A stretch of 64,000 nt of DNA. Source: Zygnema circumcarinatum (Eukaryota > Streptophyta > Zygnematophyceae > Zygnematales > Zygnemataceae). Both the position numbers and the translations under genes were made by a program. Shown one piece after another: positions 1-13,300 of the stretch; within the stretch, counting starts at the first letter, position 1; each line of letters begins with the position of its first letter. The notes under the pieces were generated by a model, which saw nothing but the letters and a program-made list of their open reading frames with translations, had not been told where the DNA came from and did no database searches. Location of the stretch: assembly GCA_037447605.1 (NCBI GenBank), contig CM074806.1, positions 3,035,348 to 3,099,347 of the forward strand, in the 5' to 3' direction.

Positions 1-864
1 AGTTGTGAGAAATGCAGTTTCTGGCACGTCGTTATGGAAGCGTGTTAAGCATGTCCTATTGGCGCTCAGAGGCAGCTCTGTGACTGGTGGCAAGGCCGTG
101 TGATTTGCTTTGGCCATGGCGAAACGAGATGGGGCTAGCAATGGGTGGGCGCCTCAGGCGTAGGACTTTTGCATGGCACTTGGTTTGAAGTTGTGAAACA
201 TTCGGCCGCCAAGTCGACTTGGATTGCCACTTCCTCTTGGATTTGTGCGAACAGGATACATCGCTGCATCGATGAATGAGCGGCGAAAACTTGGGACGAA
301 ACTTGAAAATTGATGACGCCAGCGGGGCGAAAGTCCATTATTCCAGTGTGCCGCAGTTTGCAGTGCTGACGTCATGTTTCCCGCTGGTCCCTGCAGGTGC
401 CCAAATGGCGGCGGGCTGCCAGTTGTACGGAAGCAGTCATGCGCGAGTTCAAAATGCGTACGGCCGACAGCCATGATCGCGTCCGTATAGTCGACGCCGA
501 CAGGTCCGTCCGTACAGCCTACAGCGACTGCCCGACGTTGACGGTCCACTAGATATTCTTTGCAAAAAACGTTTCAAAAAATGCGGTTCCGAATTCCAAA
601 AAACAAAACTCTAACCGACTCTAGCCAATTGCAGCTTCCCGCTGCGCATGCGGCTCCTATTGTGCCTCGAAAAAAAACATCTTGAAAACCTTTTAGCCCA
701 TGCTTTGCCCCTGCCCGCTCGAGGCACCTGCCCGCTGGAAAACGTTTGTGCCTGCCCGGCTTCTGTTCCCGCGTCCATTCCGCCCTCCCTCCCTCCCTGG
801 CAGGCCTGCCTGCAGCCGTCTGCCCCGACATTCCCTGCTCGCCTCTGCTCTCGTCCGGGCCGCC
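1..864. other. Upstream spacer of the GT34 gene
   Basis: I see no supported gene here. Open frames on both strands lack family resemblance and look like chance frames in GC-rich DNA. Bases from about 640 to 864 are C-rich and lead directly into the first ATG of the GT34 gene, so this part probably holds its promoter and 5' leader. No clear TATA box was found. Confidence 0.4.
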
Positions 865-3800
865 ATGGCGCCCCCATTCCGCGGCGCCCCGCGCGTGCGG
901 CCGATGGTGCTCGCGGGCATTGCGGCAGCCGCGGTGCTTTTCTTCTCCGGCTCCCTGAGCACGCGAGCCTCCACTGGCGCGACGCAGGCCAAGGTCGGGG
1001 CTCTCGCCTGCACGCTGTCCCTCCTCGCTCTGCCGGATCTTCATCGCGTTGTTCTGCTGGAGTATTTTTTGTTCTTTGCCTCTTCGTTCTTTTGTTCGTT
1101 TCCTTCTCCTTGTGCTGGCTCTTCTCTCGCTTCCGTCTCCCCTTCGTTTTCTCCTTCCGTCCCGTTCACTGTCTTCTCTCTGGCTGGTCACTCTTTCCTA
1201 GAGGTGAGATTTGGAAAATGGACCTGGTTGTTTTTTCGTGGCACTTGCCTGGATCTTAACGAGCTCCCGTGTTTTGAGACGCAGGAAGATCACTAATCCT
1301 TGTATCTGTCATTTACAGGGGAGGACGCTGAAGCATGTGGAGTCAGAACTCTCCGCCTCGCTGCAGAGACTTGCGGCTAATGAAATCATAGTTGGTTCCA
1401 GGGAATCTGAGGTGAATGACAATGGCCACGTCGAGGGAGTAGATGGCGTAGATGATGATGAGCTTCAAGGGGCACAGCGAAAGCTGGAAAGTGACAATGG
1501 AGGAACTCAGGTGGACGAGAAGGCAACTCAGGTGGATGAGAAGGACAATGGGGGAGAAACATCATCCAATGCCAATCAGGAAATGACCGACGCTGGGAAG
1601 GTGGATACCAGAAGTGAAGGACAAGAGGCTGTGAATAATGCAGGTGAGAAAGAAACCACACAGAACAATCAAAGTAATGAGGGCAATCGCCAAGAGGGCC
1701 CAAAAGATGATGAGGGAGAAAGGAGGGAACTTGCCGAAGGGGACGATCAAGCAGAAGCGGAGAATCAAAAAGAAGGGGACAGTGAGGGGACGGCTGATGG
1801 TGCTGAGGAAGAGAAGCCTGCAGAGCCGGCAGCTGGGGAATCCACACAAAGTGAAGCTAATGGTCAGTCTTCTACTGGAGGCGGAACAGCTCCGCAAAAG
1901 AAGAGGTTCACTTTGGGCCCCAAGATTCGAGGTGAGGAGTCACGTGCAATAACATTTCACTCTTGAGGTCTTGCCCTCCTCCTGTTGTGTGTTTATGGAT
2001 GATCTTGATTGGAAACCTGTCGGACTGGTGTGGATTATATCATGTCTTCGTGCCTGCCACACAGAACCGCATAGTCTCAAGTGGGCCGTGCGGTCATTGG
2101 CAGGCAGAGAGTGAATTGAGTGTATCGCGTCATACAGCCTGACTGTGGTTGTATTTGATCGAGTAACATGCGGACATCTAGAGAGCTTTTTTTTTTCCTT
2201 CCTGACACACTCAACTATGTCAAGGAATTGGAATGGAGTAAGTCGATCTAAAGGTTTCAATTTGTCGTGGATGAATTCTCCAGTTTTGAGTGGTAACTTT
2301 TTATTGTTTCATCTGCAGACTGGAATAAGCAGCGACAGGCATACATTTCTTCGCACCCTGGATGCAATCAGACAAGATTTGGGAAGCCTCGGGTGATGAT
2401 TGTGACAGCGACAGAGCCAGATCAATGCATGAACGCTGTAGGGGACTACATGTTTCTCAAATTTACAAAAAACAAAATGGATTATGCAAGGCTGAAGGAT
2501 TATCAAGTGTACTGGGCTCAAGGAATTCTTCGGGATGATTTTGACATTTATTGGTCAAAGCTCCCACTGTTGAGGACACTTATGCTGGCTCATCCCGAAG
2601 TTGAATGGTTTTGGTGGTTGGATTCAGATGCTATGATTACAGGTGAGTTGCTTGGCCTGTACTGGAAATTGCTAGTTTAAGTGTTCCGAATTTTTTAGAG
2701 CTTTTGGTGCGGGTCACAAAGGACCTTGACTCCAGAGTAATGTCGAAGAGGCAATAGTCACTTGGAGTGGGAAAAAGGGAACCTTGTTAAGAAAGAGCAG
2801 GTGTACCGCAAGACTTGATCGCGGCCTGTGAGAGCATTTTCTTTTTTTTGTTATGGTGGAAACAGACATGTCTTTCGATATTCCGTTCGAGCGATATGAC
2901 GATTACAACCTCGTCATTCATGGCTGGAAGGAGATGGTATACGACATTAAGGATTGGTGAGCGGCTGCTTTCCTTTTGAATCCGGCTTTTGATCCAAGCT
3001 TTCACAGCAGCCCTAAAGATTTGGTAAAAACTCTAGTAGATTTCTTGAAGCATTGATTAAACCTAGGACTATCATAGGGATTCGGAGGATCAACTTCTCT
3101 GCATAATCTTTTTTCTTATAGCTGACTTATCTAGCGTGTGCTTACAATGGGAAAGCGCTTCTGTTTTTGGAAAAAAATTGTGGACTCGGAGCGAGTCTCA
3201 TGCAGTTACTGTTGCTCTGCCAGGGGTGTATTCAATTCGCTTTTGTCTTAACTTCTCTGGTTTGTTGGGCCCAGGTTTGGCATTAATGCAGGAATATACC
3301 TCCTTCGGAATAATAGAGTATGCATCTCAATCTTTGTTTCGCCTAGCTTTTTCCTGTTTCCTCTCTTTGTTTGTTTCTTCCTCTAAGAATTAAATCCATA
3401 AAGCATGTTCACATCGCGTCCTTGTCTCGTCCTTCTAACTCATATACAGCAAAACAAACTCGTTGATCGTTTGAAACGATGCACGGCCTGGTAACTCTGT
3501 TATTTTCTTATTTCTTACGCCTTTGGTTCTAACATCTCCACTTCGATTGTTACAGAGATCGCTCGATTTGCTTGATGTGTGGGCATCATATGGGCCTAAA
3601 GGAGCTGTCCGGGACTACTGGGGACCTAAGTTCACCAAGATGCTCAAGGTAGATATTTCGGTTACAGTGAACATTCATCTTCAATGGACATGGAGGCTTA
3701 AGGCAGCCCGTGTCAAAGCCATGTGCTTAAGGACTTGATGCGTTGAGCTCGCTGATGTGTGAGTGGTGAATTCTATGTTAAGCTTGAATTAGATTAATTT

Positions 3801-5833
3801 TGGTCTATCATGTCACCGTCTATTTAGTGTTTTGGGTTTGCCATTGCCCTACAGTCTAGAAAGTTTCACTTGAGCTAAACAGTTTCTCGTTTTTGCTGGT
3901 ATTGCGTTGTGAACGTAGAAAAAGAGCAGGGCGTTGAAGTGAATTGGTTGACCGTTTTTTTCCCTTGTTGTCTTTGCTTCCTCGCCTTCTCATACACATA
4001 CATGTTACGTTTTCTACTGCAGTCACGACCGTCAAACTTCGAGTCTGATGACCAGGCGACATTGATTTGGATACTCCTCCACCGTCGCAAAAAGTGGGGC
4101 CACCGTGTTCATCTGGAGAACAAATACAATTTGCACTCTTTTTGGGTGCCCATGGTGGAAAGGTGGGTCATTTGCTCAGGGAAGACCTCCCTAGCAACCA
4201 GTAATCAGTTGTGATCTGTTTTCACACAAGAGACGTTTTGTTCTGCAATAGGCGTTTGTCGAATGAGAAAAGATAGTGACAGAAGGGACAGGTGAGATGT
4301 AAGGGCCTCCTGCTGCCATTTTCTCGTTTTCGTTTTGTCATATGAGTTTTACCGTACAATCGGGCTGATCTGTCGATAAGTTCGCTTTAGTTTAGCGTTG
4401 CGTAGTTCAGTTTTAGTTTTAGTTTGGTCATTAAAAAAAGAAAATGTGGTTAGTTGTCGAGCAGCTATGCTGTACTTGTGTAGATTTTTTGTTTAGGGAA
4501 CTTGAGTCCTCGATTTAAGCTCTTGCAGTAGAACACGAAGATCCTAACACGGGTCCACTGCATTGGAGGTTTGTCGTAGGAAGCATGAGGTGGTTGTCGA
4601 GAATATTGGGGCCCACTTGGAGGACCCTAATTGACATTGCGTACTGCTGAACTCTGATGCATGTAAATAATCTTTGCACTATTGACGTGGTTTTAGAAAA
4701 GAGCCGCGTGATTTAGGAAGAAGTTGAGCAAAAGTTAGAGCACGTGAAAGCGCTTCTGGTGTATCTGATGAGGGTTTTCTGTACTACTGTTGTTTATGCT
4801 TTGCTGTCCTTCACGATTCAGGTTTGAAGAGCTAATGAAAACATCGCATCCCGGATATGGAGATCATCGATGGCCATTCATAACGCACTTTGTGGGATGC
4901 AAGCTGTGTGGGAAAAAGGCATCTTATGACCTTGACAAATGCGTTCATCACATCAAGAGGTGGGCTGTCTTTTATCTCTTCGTTGTTGTTTGACTCCCCA
5001 TTTTTGCACTGTCTACTCTCCTTGCGGGAGCCGCAGGTCATGATTACATAAAGTATACTCAGAACGCCTCACCTAAGCCATCCAAAGTTATACTAATCTT
5101 ATATTTTCATCGTACTTACGTCTTGGTCCATCGTTGAGAGAAGGATCTGCAATGCCACCTTGATTCTTGTCCTGTATTAGACAGCTAGTTGGTGACATCT
5201 GAACATAGTTCCTGCCCTTATTGCCATGGAATATCTTATCTATGGATGAACCAAGTTATTGTCCAGTTCCCTCACCGCCCCACTTTCTCTTCGAGTCGAG
5301 CAGTTTTGACATCATAGCCTTTTCGTCACCATTCCATTGTTGCATCGTCTCTAGCAGAGTAGAAATAAGGCAGGAGCAAAGGAGGCCTGCCTTTTCAAAC
5401 CTATGATTTGCCTACATTATGGTGCCATCATCCTTGCATTCTAGATTCTGTGGTGTCTCTCGTTTCTTTCATAATCATGACAGAAACTCTCAAATTCCAG
5501 TTCCAACGGTGGCGAACTCTGTTGACCCGTTGTGCGGTCTCCCTTTCCTGGTTGAACTTCTCGACTTAAGTCGAAAATTCTATAACTCAATTGTTCAATT
5601 CACTGGATGCCCTGATTGGCCTCTTCCTTTCAAATTCACACCACCAGTGACTTATATTTGTGACTTACATATAGTTACTTCTTTGTAACTAATAAATAAG
5701 TTTTTTCTTTGGTTGGTTCTTCAGGGCATATCATTTTGCTGACAACCAAGTGCTCAACATCTATGGCTACAAGCATCCTTCGTTGGAGGACTTAAAGATT
5801 GTTCCAAACAATAACACTGTTTCGGCGCAATAG
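865..5833 (+). CDS. GT34 family glycosyltransferase (xyloglucan xylosyltransferase / galactomannan galactosyltransferase type)
   Basis: This is a Golgi type II membrane enzyme that should transfer xylose or galactose from a UDP-sugar to a cell-wall glucan or mannan. Exons are 865-993, 1319-1931, 2319-2642, 2866-2956, 3275-3317, 3556-3648, 4023-4162, 4822-4959 and 5725-5833. All phases fit and give 559 residues. A short N-terminal anchor (about residues 13-30) is followed by a long acidic, Q/N/E-rich stem (about 44-240). The GT34 domain starts near GPKIRDWNKQRQAY. It carries the metal-binding DSD at 349-351 inside FWWLDSDAMITD, then WFGINAGIYLLRN, GDHRWPFITHFVGC and a C-terminal FADNQVLNIYGYKH, all hallmarks of the family. 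The family usually has about 450-460 residues, so the stem is unusually long. Donor and acceptor specificity cannot be read from the sequence. The start is the first ATG in frame with the anchor. Confidence 0.93.
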
Positions 5834-7101
5834 CTACATACTTTGGAGCTGTTTTTATGATTTTTTTATTTTCCTTTCCGGAGATGGAAGTCTCTGCAGG
5901 TGTTCACCATCCTGTGAAAGAATGTGCTTTTTGTTGGTAGACGTAGGAGCATCCAGAATAAAGTCATTAGAGCATGTTATGCTCTGTTGATGTGAGTCAC
6001 TCTGAGATTTTACTGTGTTCCGTGTGATTATTCAGGTTTAGGGAGTGGTCATAGAGAGTGCTCGTGAATGGAAAATTGAGCACAGGAGTTTACATGTATG
6101 GATGGAGAATGTAATCAATTCCAACTGGTTTCTACCCAAGTGTTCATCATTTTGTAAGACAACTTCATTTTTTGTGTTTGTTATACGAAAACGGTTGTGC
6201 AGGGTTTGATTTGGAAGAGTTTTTCATGCTTACTCAATTGAGCCTTCATTTGTTCACTTCACATTCAGTTTGTATTGGTTCAAGAGTATTGGAAAAAAGA
6301 GTAACCTATATCAACCTCCTTCGCACAATATAATCTTCTTCCTGGCTGGTACAAGACACCAGTTAAAAACATCTGAAGAATGATCATATGTACCCACTTC
6401 AGAAACTTATATGTGGAGGCAAACCTTGCTCCAGCATCACAGCGCTCGAGCTGGCGTCGGAGTTTGACGTGAAGTGGTTGCAGAGAAGGGCAATGCAAGA
6501 AGGCATATTAAGCCTTACAGCAGTTTCATGACATCCGGCTCACAGGAAATACAAGGGCACCAAGTGGAAGAAATGCAAGCTTGCATTGGTTTTTTTTTTT
6601 ACATAGCTTCTTACAATCTGCGCAATCCAGCGCAGTACACAAACACATAAGGAATGAACTAAATAATTGGTTTTCTTTATTTGAAGAATTCAGTGCTCAT
6701 ATGCATGTCTGCCCCGTATCTTCCATTGCCACCTGCCTGCTGCCTGAAGCAGTGGACAATCCCTGCTCCCTCAAGATTACTTCGCATCAAAACTTATATG
6801 GAGAGTATTAACATTTGCTTATTCTCGCCGCCTGACTGTAAACTTCACTAAGTCATCGTCACCAAGACCCAAATACTTTGGAGGAAACAACCCGTAGCAG
6901 ACGGACTTGAGGGCTTTCATATGCCTTTGCAACATCAAGCATTCTGAACAGCAAACTGTGTCTGTCTGCGACTTCTGGATCTTGGCAGCTATATGTTCTA
7001 CGGACATTGTGGATGTTTGTCAGTAGGTCTCATGGAGAGAGACCGAAATAGTAGTTTCGAAATTAGCTTATCTTGCTGCCAGCTTGAGCACATGCTCCAC
7101 C
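5834..7101. other. Spacer between convergent GT34 and small membrane protein genes
   Basis: This holds the 3' flanks of two convergent genes. I see no domain-bearing frame, RNA gene or repeat beyond short T and A runs (for example around 6590). Confidence 0.4.
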
Positions 7102-7690
7102 CTAAATCTCCATCATTTGGACACCTCGTCTGACCGGAAGCTCGTCAGACTCTGTCTCACGAAACCTCGCAGGTGCTCTTAATCTCTGCAGAAACCATGA
7201 ACAAGTCAGGAACTACTATTTGATTTACTTTCAGTAACGGAACGGAATGAAATTCGATGGTGCTCAAGCAGCGCTACTCAGGGAGAGGGAGAGGGAGACT
7301 CAAAGACAGACTCTAGAAAAGACAAAGTTTTACCATCAAATCAAACCTCCACTTCGCTCTTGAAGCAATCAGTACCAACACGAGACGGCATCTGCTTGCT
7401 ATGCGATAAATAAACCAAGAGTTTCTTACCTGCTCGTAGTACGGTTCTGTTTCCGTTTCCTGTCTGCTAAACTGACTCCCAGTCGGCTGCTCCTCGTAGA
7501 TCCCCTGAGGGGGTCCCTGCGGCGCCATATCATACTTGGGAAGCTCTCCGATGTCAATCACATCTGACCTCTTCCGACCGCCCGGATAATAGCAGAACTG
7601 GAGGAAGAGATAAATGAGGATAGAGCCTACTATGCTGGCAATCATGAGGATGAGGGAGGCCAGAGCCCATCCTGGATGAATAACCCCCAT
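7102..7690 (-). CDS. Small single-pass membrane protein of unknown function
   Basis: Two exons (7430-7690 and 7102-7185) encode 114 residues. Donor CAG/GTAAGA and acceptor CTGCAG are canonical and in phase 0. The protein has a short N-terminal segment (MGVIHPGWA), one hydrophobic helix at about residues 9-31, and then a basic RKR stretch near 38-41. The rest is a polar, proline-, glutamate- and arginine-rich tail that is likely cytosolic and disordered. The strong hydrophobic/charged organisation and clean splice sites argue for a real gene. I do not recognise the family and assign no function. The ATG at 7690 is the only in-frame start ahead of the helix. Confidence 0.65.
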
Positions 7691-7985
7691 GGTTACTGGA
7701 TCAAGTTAACAAACCTTTAATATCCAAACCCTAAAAACCTGAGAACCTCGAGACTCGAAAGAACCTCTTCAGCAAGCGACTGAATTCGTCCCCTGGAGGG
7801 ACAGAGGAAGAGACTGCTTTAGAGGAGGGAGCGGCACGAATGGCTGACTGAAGCTTGCTGGAGCTGAGGAGGTTGCCTTCAGAAAAGTGAACCAAGGGCG
7901 GTTATGACAGTTAGGAGGTGGAAGGTAAAGCGGTTATAACGGTTTGTTGGTGGGCGTGCCAGGACGACGGCAAGGACGCCGCTAC

Positions 7986-8011
7986 AGTACAGTACAGTAC
8001 TGTACTGTACT
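7986..8011. repeat. 26-bp perfect palindrome
   Basis: The sequence is three AGTAC units followed by TGTAC, TGTAC and T, which equals its own reverse complement over 26 bases. It abuts the left target duplication of the MITE at 8012, so it lies exactly at an insertion boundary. Confidence 0.9.
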
Positions 8012-8020
8012 ATATTCTAA

Positions 8021-8418
8021 GGAAAGTTCTATTTACAGTCACTTTTTTTCTGAAAACAGTCACCTTTTCGCAGGGCAGCTTTACAAAGGATTTTTTAGCG
8101 AAAAATGCTGTTTCATAGTTTTGTAGAATAGATACAGACCTTTTTTCGTCGGGTGTACGGATGGTGATTTGGTGATTTGATTTATACAGAAAACCCCCAG
8201 CCACACCATGGCTGTGGTACGCGTGTTGCGCCCTTATACTTTGTAGACGCGCGCGCTTCGTACATTCAAATTACCATCCGTACACCCGACGAAAAAAAGT
8301 CTGTATTTATTTTACAAAAGTATGAAACAGAATTTTTCGCTAAAAAATCCTTTGTAAAAGCTGCCCGTCGAAAAAGTGACTGTTTTCAGAAAAAAAGTGA
8401 CTGTAAATAGTACTCCCC
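8021..8418. mobile_element. Mutator-type MITE with long terminal inverted repeats
   Basis: A 398-bp element. Its left arm (about 8021-8170) and right arm (about 8265-8418) are near-identical inverted copies, starting GGAAAGTTCTATTTACAG on the left and GGGGAGTACTATTTACAG on the reverse-complemented right. The roughly 95-bp centre is unrelated. The 9-bp sequence ATATTCTAA flanks it directly on both sides (8012-8020 and 8419-8427). A 9-bp duplication with long inverted ends is typical of non-autonomous Mutator-like elements. It has no coding capacity. High arm similarity suggests a fairly recent insertion. Confidence 0.88.
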
Positions 8419-10348
8419 ATATTCTAATCGACGAAGAGACCATCCGGTCAATCCGTACGCCTTTTTAATCGTTGGTTGGGGACTGACCGTACGGATTAGC
8501 CAACGGTCTACACGACGACCTTGAACCGGCCTACCGGCAATGTACGGAGAAGGACCAGCCACTCCCAGGCTGCCACGTACACAGCTTTTGGAACGTGCCT
8601 AGGAGGGTACACAACGTAATGAAGCAAGGATTTTTTTTTTTTTCCCCCTTAAACCGCATTTAATTTCCCTGTGAATTCAGCGTTTGCTTATGGAGGAGTC
8701 AGCGACATTGCCTAGTATGATGATGGATGGCCCTTGTGCTGCACAGAGCGAGCAGACATGGAACGGAGGTTTGCTTTCTCCATCAGCTGTGATCACAAAG
8801 AGGAAAGGTCACAATCGATATAGTCTATGAATGTAATCTTCCCTTTACCCTACCTGTTCTGCACTTCCACATGTTTATAGTCCCGATAACTTCTGCATAA
8901 AGGGGGGTGTGCGAAGGGTCGAAGAGAGTTCGAGAGCGGAGCGATAAAGGGGCGGGGGAGGGGGAATACCCAGGGGGATACCGAGGCCCTTTTTGGAGAT
9001 GAAATGGTAAAGCCGTCCACACCGTTCGACCCGGTTTTCAGGAAGCTGGCAGCTAACCCGAACTGGAGTCCCACCTACCGTGTGTGACTGCCCATTTTGG
9101 GCATGGGAAGGGGGCAGTGGAAAGGATTTCAGCAGGCGAGCAGGCGAATGTGTGGTGAGTACATGAATACGGTCTGAACTGGCGCTTTGCTGTGCCTAGA
9201 GTGGGCCCCATTTTACTCGCGGTTATCGCCGCTGGCAGTCATCCTGTTGGTTTGGGCTACACGCTTGCTTATCTCGCGAACATATATTCGCATACTTTTA
9301 CTCACGGTGTCTCCATTGTGAGGTCAACGCCTTCACTCTCTCTTTTTCTTTTTACCTACACACTCATACACACGTACCTATAAGCTATACCTGTACGCTA
9401 TGCCCACACTAATTGAGCTATCTATCTATTTAGCTGCACTATTTACGTACCCTCACCACACAATAACCACGCTAGCAAAGTTAAATAGGATCCTTTCGTC
9501 AAAAAAAAAAAAAAAACCAATGAAAGGCAAAAATTTGGAAGGGCATGACACTGCATTTGAGCCGAGGCCTGGCCACGTTGGAGACGAGTAAAATAAATTG
9601 AAAGAAAGTTCACAATGGAGTGAAAATCCAACACATGAAAACAGACACATGCGACATATTCGACGTGAATTAGAGAAAAAAGAAATCAGTTTTGAAGCCC
9701 TGGAGCCACTTTACAACCACCCCTCGAAGAATAAGAGCGTTCCATTCAAGCTACAATCTTCTACCAAGCCCTAAATTTCCTCCAATCACTGCCATCGTTC
9801 AAGAAAGGATACACTGCGGAGGTTCACATGGACGATCCATAGTTTCTGCACACTAGACCTCTGCAGATTATTGTTGGAGTGCTATAGGCACCAAAGCAGT
9901 CCTCAGGACTGCCCTGCTGAATACCCACGTCACAGACCCTGTTCTGTAAGGTGATAGAGAATGATGAGACCTTGGACCAAGCGAACTAAACCAGAGCCTC
10001 CTATAGCTGCTGGCCCTGGATCTCTGGATCCATGGCCCCGTGGGAGAACGAAAAATAGGCTCTGTACCATCCATGCATGCGCCACACCTCAGTGCCGAGG
10101 AGCCGAGTATAGAGGCCTCCATACCTTGGCGAGTTAAAAACTAACCGGAAAGCTATCCTTCCATGAGAGCAAAGTTAACAATGCGTTACATATTCCAATA
10201 CATACAGCCGTAGTAGCCACCCTTTCTGGTTTTCATCAACCCCTTGCAACATCCTTCAATCATCTGCCACGGATTTCTGCTGTCTTTCCAGTCAAGAAAG
10301 TAGGACCTTCAGTCCCTTCGCCCTGCACACCCTCCCCGTTGCTGGTTT

Positions 10349-13300
10349 CTAGGGAAAGCCTCCGTCTGCGGTGCAGTCGGCAGCCCTGTGCCCTGGTTTC
10401 TTGCACAGGAAGCAAACACCTGAAAACCTCGAACCCCCTCCTCTGCTGCCTGAAAAAGGAAAGCCATCCGAATTCCCGCGGGTTGAGGGGCTTCCACTTC
10501 CACGGGCATAGGAGTCATCTGATGTGCTAACGTCATCCCATGGGTTGCTGGCAAAGGAGCGTCTAGGAGAAGACCTTCCCCCAAATCCTGATCCGAAGCC
10601 TCCACCACTGTTGCCATACCTATAACAAGCCGCCAGAACAACAATTCAAGCCTTGGTCAGCACTCCCCTTGGTCCTCCCAGGAAAACTGCTTAGCCACAA
10701 AAATAACGTTGTAGAGGTGCGTTGGCATCAGACTCAGAACTTTGGGGCCAAACTAATCAGGACAGGATAGTCAAAATCGTAAAGAAGAAAAAAAACATTT
10801 TAGATTGAAAAATAACAAGCTCATGTGGACGTCATGCTGACATTCTACAGCAACTTACTCACAGAAAGCTCCCTTGGTCACAAAAACACTCACACTGTTC
10901 ACAAACAGTACAGCGGTAAGGGCCTGGCCCTCGCGTGAAGGCAGGGATGACATGCGGATAGCATTAAACAAAAGCAGGAACAAATCCAGAAAGTATACAA
11001 CGGCAATAGGCAAGGGCAGAGCTTGTTAAGCAGCTTCACCTCTCAGGCCGTCCCTCACTTCGCCCACCATAGCCACCTCTATCGCTACTACCTCTATCAC
11101 TGTATCGATCACCCCTGTCGCCGAAGCGGTCACTTCTGTCTGACCGCTCAAAAGCAGGCTTTCGATCCCTATCCCTTGGCCTGCCCTGACTTGAGAAACG
11201 GCCATAATTGTCACGAGGTGATCTCTCCCTATCTCCCCGGCTAGCATCTTCAACAAGTCGTGGTAACTGACACTCCAAGCAGAAAGCCCCAAACACCAGA
11301 TCTGCCGTCAGTCCTACTTACAGAGAATTTGAGAGCACTCAAATGTGATTGGTCAGCCTACTGGCACAATGCATCTTCAACAGACAGAAACCTGCTCATG
11401 CAGTTCAACGCAAGGTTTGTCCAATTTTCCATGGGCTTCAATGCCACTAAATTGATAGCAGTTACCACAACCATCGAATTTAACCTTCACACCAGACCTG
11501 ACTGAAATTCCAGCATTAAGTTAAAAAATTACTAGAGAATAATTGAGACCGGAAGGAGCTATTGCCTACCATAACAGCTGCAAGGTCCGTGTGAATGCAT
11601 ACTGTTGAGAATTCCAGAATGTTTTTAGACTCGATACTTTCGAGAACATTACACAGGCGTCCTAGTTCGACTTCTCACCTCTCTTGGGATGTCAAACTCA
11701 TCTCCTGAATCCAGCTTCAGACTCATTAGCTCCTTCGCGATCTTTTCCGGCACGTCAAATACGGCACCTTCCACCTGCAAAACATTCACAAGCACATGTT
11801 CCCGTCAATCAATAGTATACCGTCGCATGCATTCAACCGTCAAAGTCAAATTCATTTTCCCACAACAAAATCCCGTTTGAACCAATTAATGTTAAAAACA
11901 GCGATTGGAAAATTACAGCTTAAACTGTTTATCCTGTGCATATGGCCAGCCCAAATATGTCTGTTTTGTGCGTGTGCAGTTTGCCCATCATTCACCGCAC
12001 CAATGACATTTAAGCAGTAGCGTATGTACACATTTGACCATTACCCGGTGGACAGCACAAAACCAAATGCAACACTGACATGCCTCAAATAAAGCAGACG
12101 TGTTCCCAGACAGGCACTGAAAACTGATTTACAAATTAAAATTCATAAGCAATCTCATACAGAATGGGGAAAATGCAAGTCGATGCTCACATTTCGATCA
12201 CTGATAAGCCGGATCTTCCCAACATTATCAGCTGCAGGACGGTAGGTTTCACTCAAAGCGCCCAAAACAGCCCGAGGTGAACTGAGAGGGCCACTGTGGC
12301 TCTTTTCAGTGCGGATGATGCGAATGGTAGTCCATCCCTGCAACAATGGCAGCAGACAAATAACTTATTTCACTGGCATGAGTGAGGACAAAATACCAAA
12401 TATATAAGAGAGCAGATTGACTTGTGCAAATGAAAGTCCTCATGAAAACTCCCCAACTCACCTCTTCACATGTCAGTAGAGACTTGGATGCTGGGGGCTG
12501 TGTGAATCCACTTATATGGGCGATTGCTGCTGCTAATGCTGCTACACCTCCCTCCTCAAGCAACTTCTGCGCTGTTTCAGTAAATACTTCAGTCAATTCC
12601 GGATGCACACGACGGATCAGCTGCACCGCCTGCTCCGAGGATGCGCGCAAGACATCGTGAACGTGCGGGGGACTGATCCGATCGAATTTTGAATTAAGGT
12701 CACGCTCAATCAACTTCAATGTGCGCCCCTGTTTCTCTGTGTACATAAGAATTGCAGAGCCAGATTTGCCAGCTCTTCCTGTGCGGCCGGAACGATGGAC
12801 AAATGTTTCTGGGTCGTTTGGAATCTCATAGTGGATTACCTGGGAAAAGGTGAAAACGGAACGTCAGTGCCAAATGGGTACTGCTGCCAGAGAAGCAAAT
12901 GTGCAGGTCGAGCCCCAACAGGACAGCGGAAGACAGACATAAGACGAGGTATCAATAAATTGAAGAGTCACCTCTACGAAGAGGAGCCAACAAGGCAATA
13001 AGACATAAATTGTAGAAGTGAATAATAATTTAGTAAACGCGCAATATCCACAAATAGAGAGGAAGGCAAAAATGGTAAAGGTAAGATTTGGATAATCCTT
13101 TGTTAGAAACAAAAAAATTGCTGTACCAACAAATCATTTACTGGGTAGAAATAATGATAGAATGCAGAACATGTAAAGCTTGCTCAAAGGCACAGAACAC
13201 GGTGTAAATGACATACCAAATCAACATTAGGAATGTCAAGTCCTCGAGCCGCCACATCAGTGGCCACCAAAACCCCAAAGCGCCCATCTCGAAATGCCTG

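Larger units (their letters stand above)
7691..10348. other. Spacer between the small membrane protein gene and the 3' end of RH3
   Basis: Apart from the palindrome and MITE (listed separately) I find no gene. The first few hundred bases above 7690 should include the promoter of the membrane protein gene. The part from about 9700 to 10348 likely contains the RH3 3' untranslated region. Short A-runs occur near 8631 and 9502. Confidence 0.4.

Noticed and set aside
574-1191. 205-codon minus-strand frame opposite the GT34 first exon
   Set aside because: Arg/Gly-rich composition comes from the GC-rich opposite strand, it overlaps a well-supported exon, and it shows no domain.
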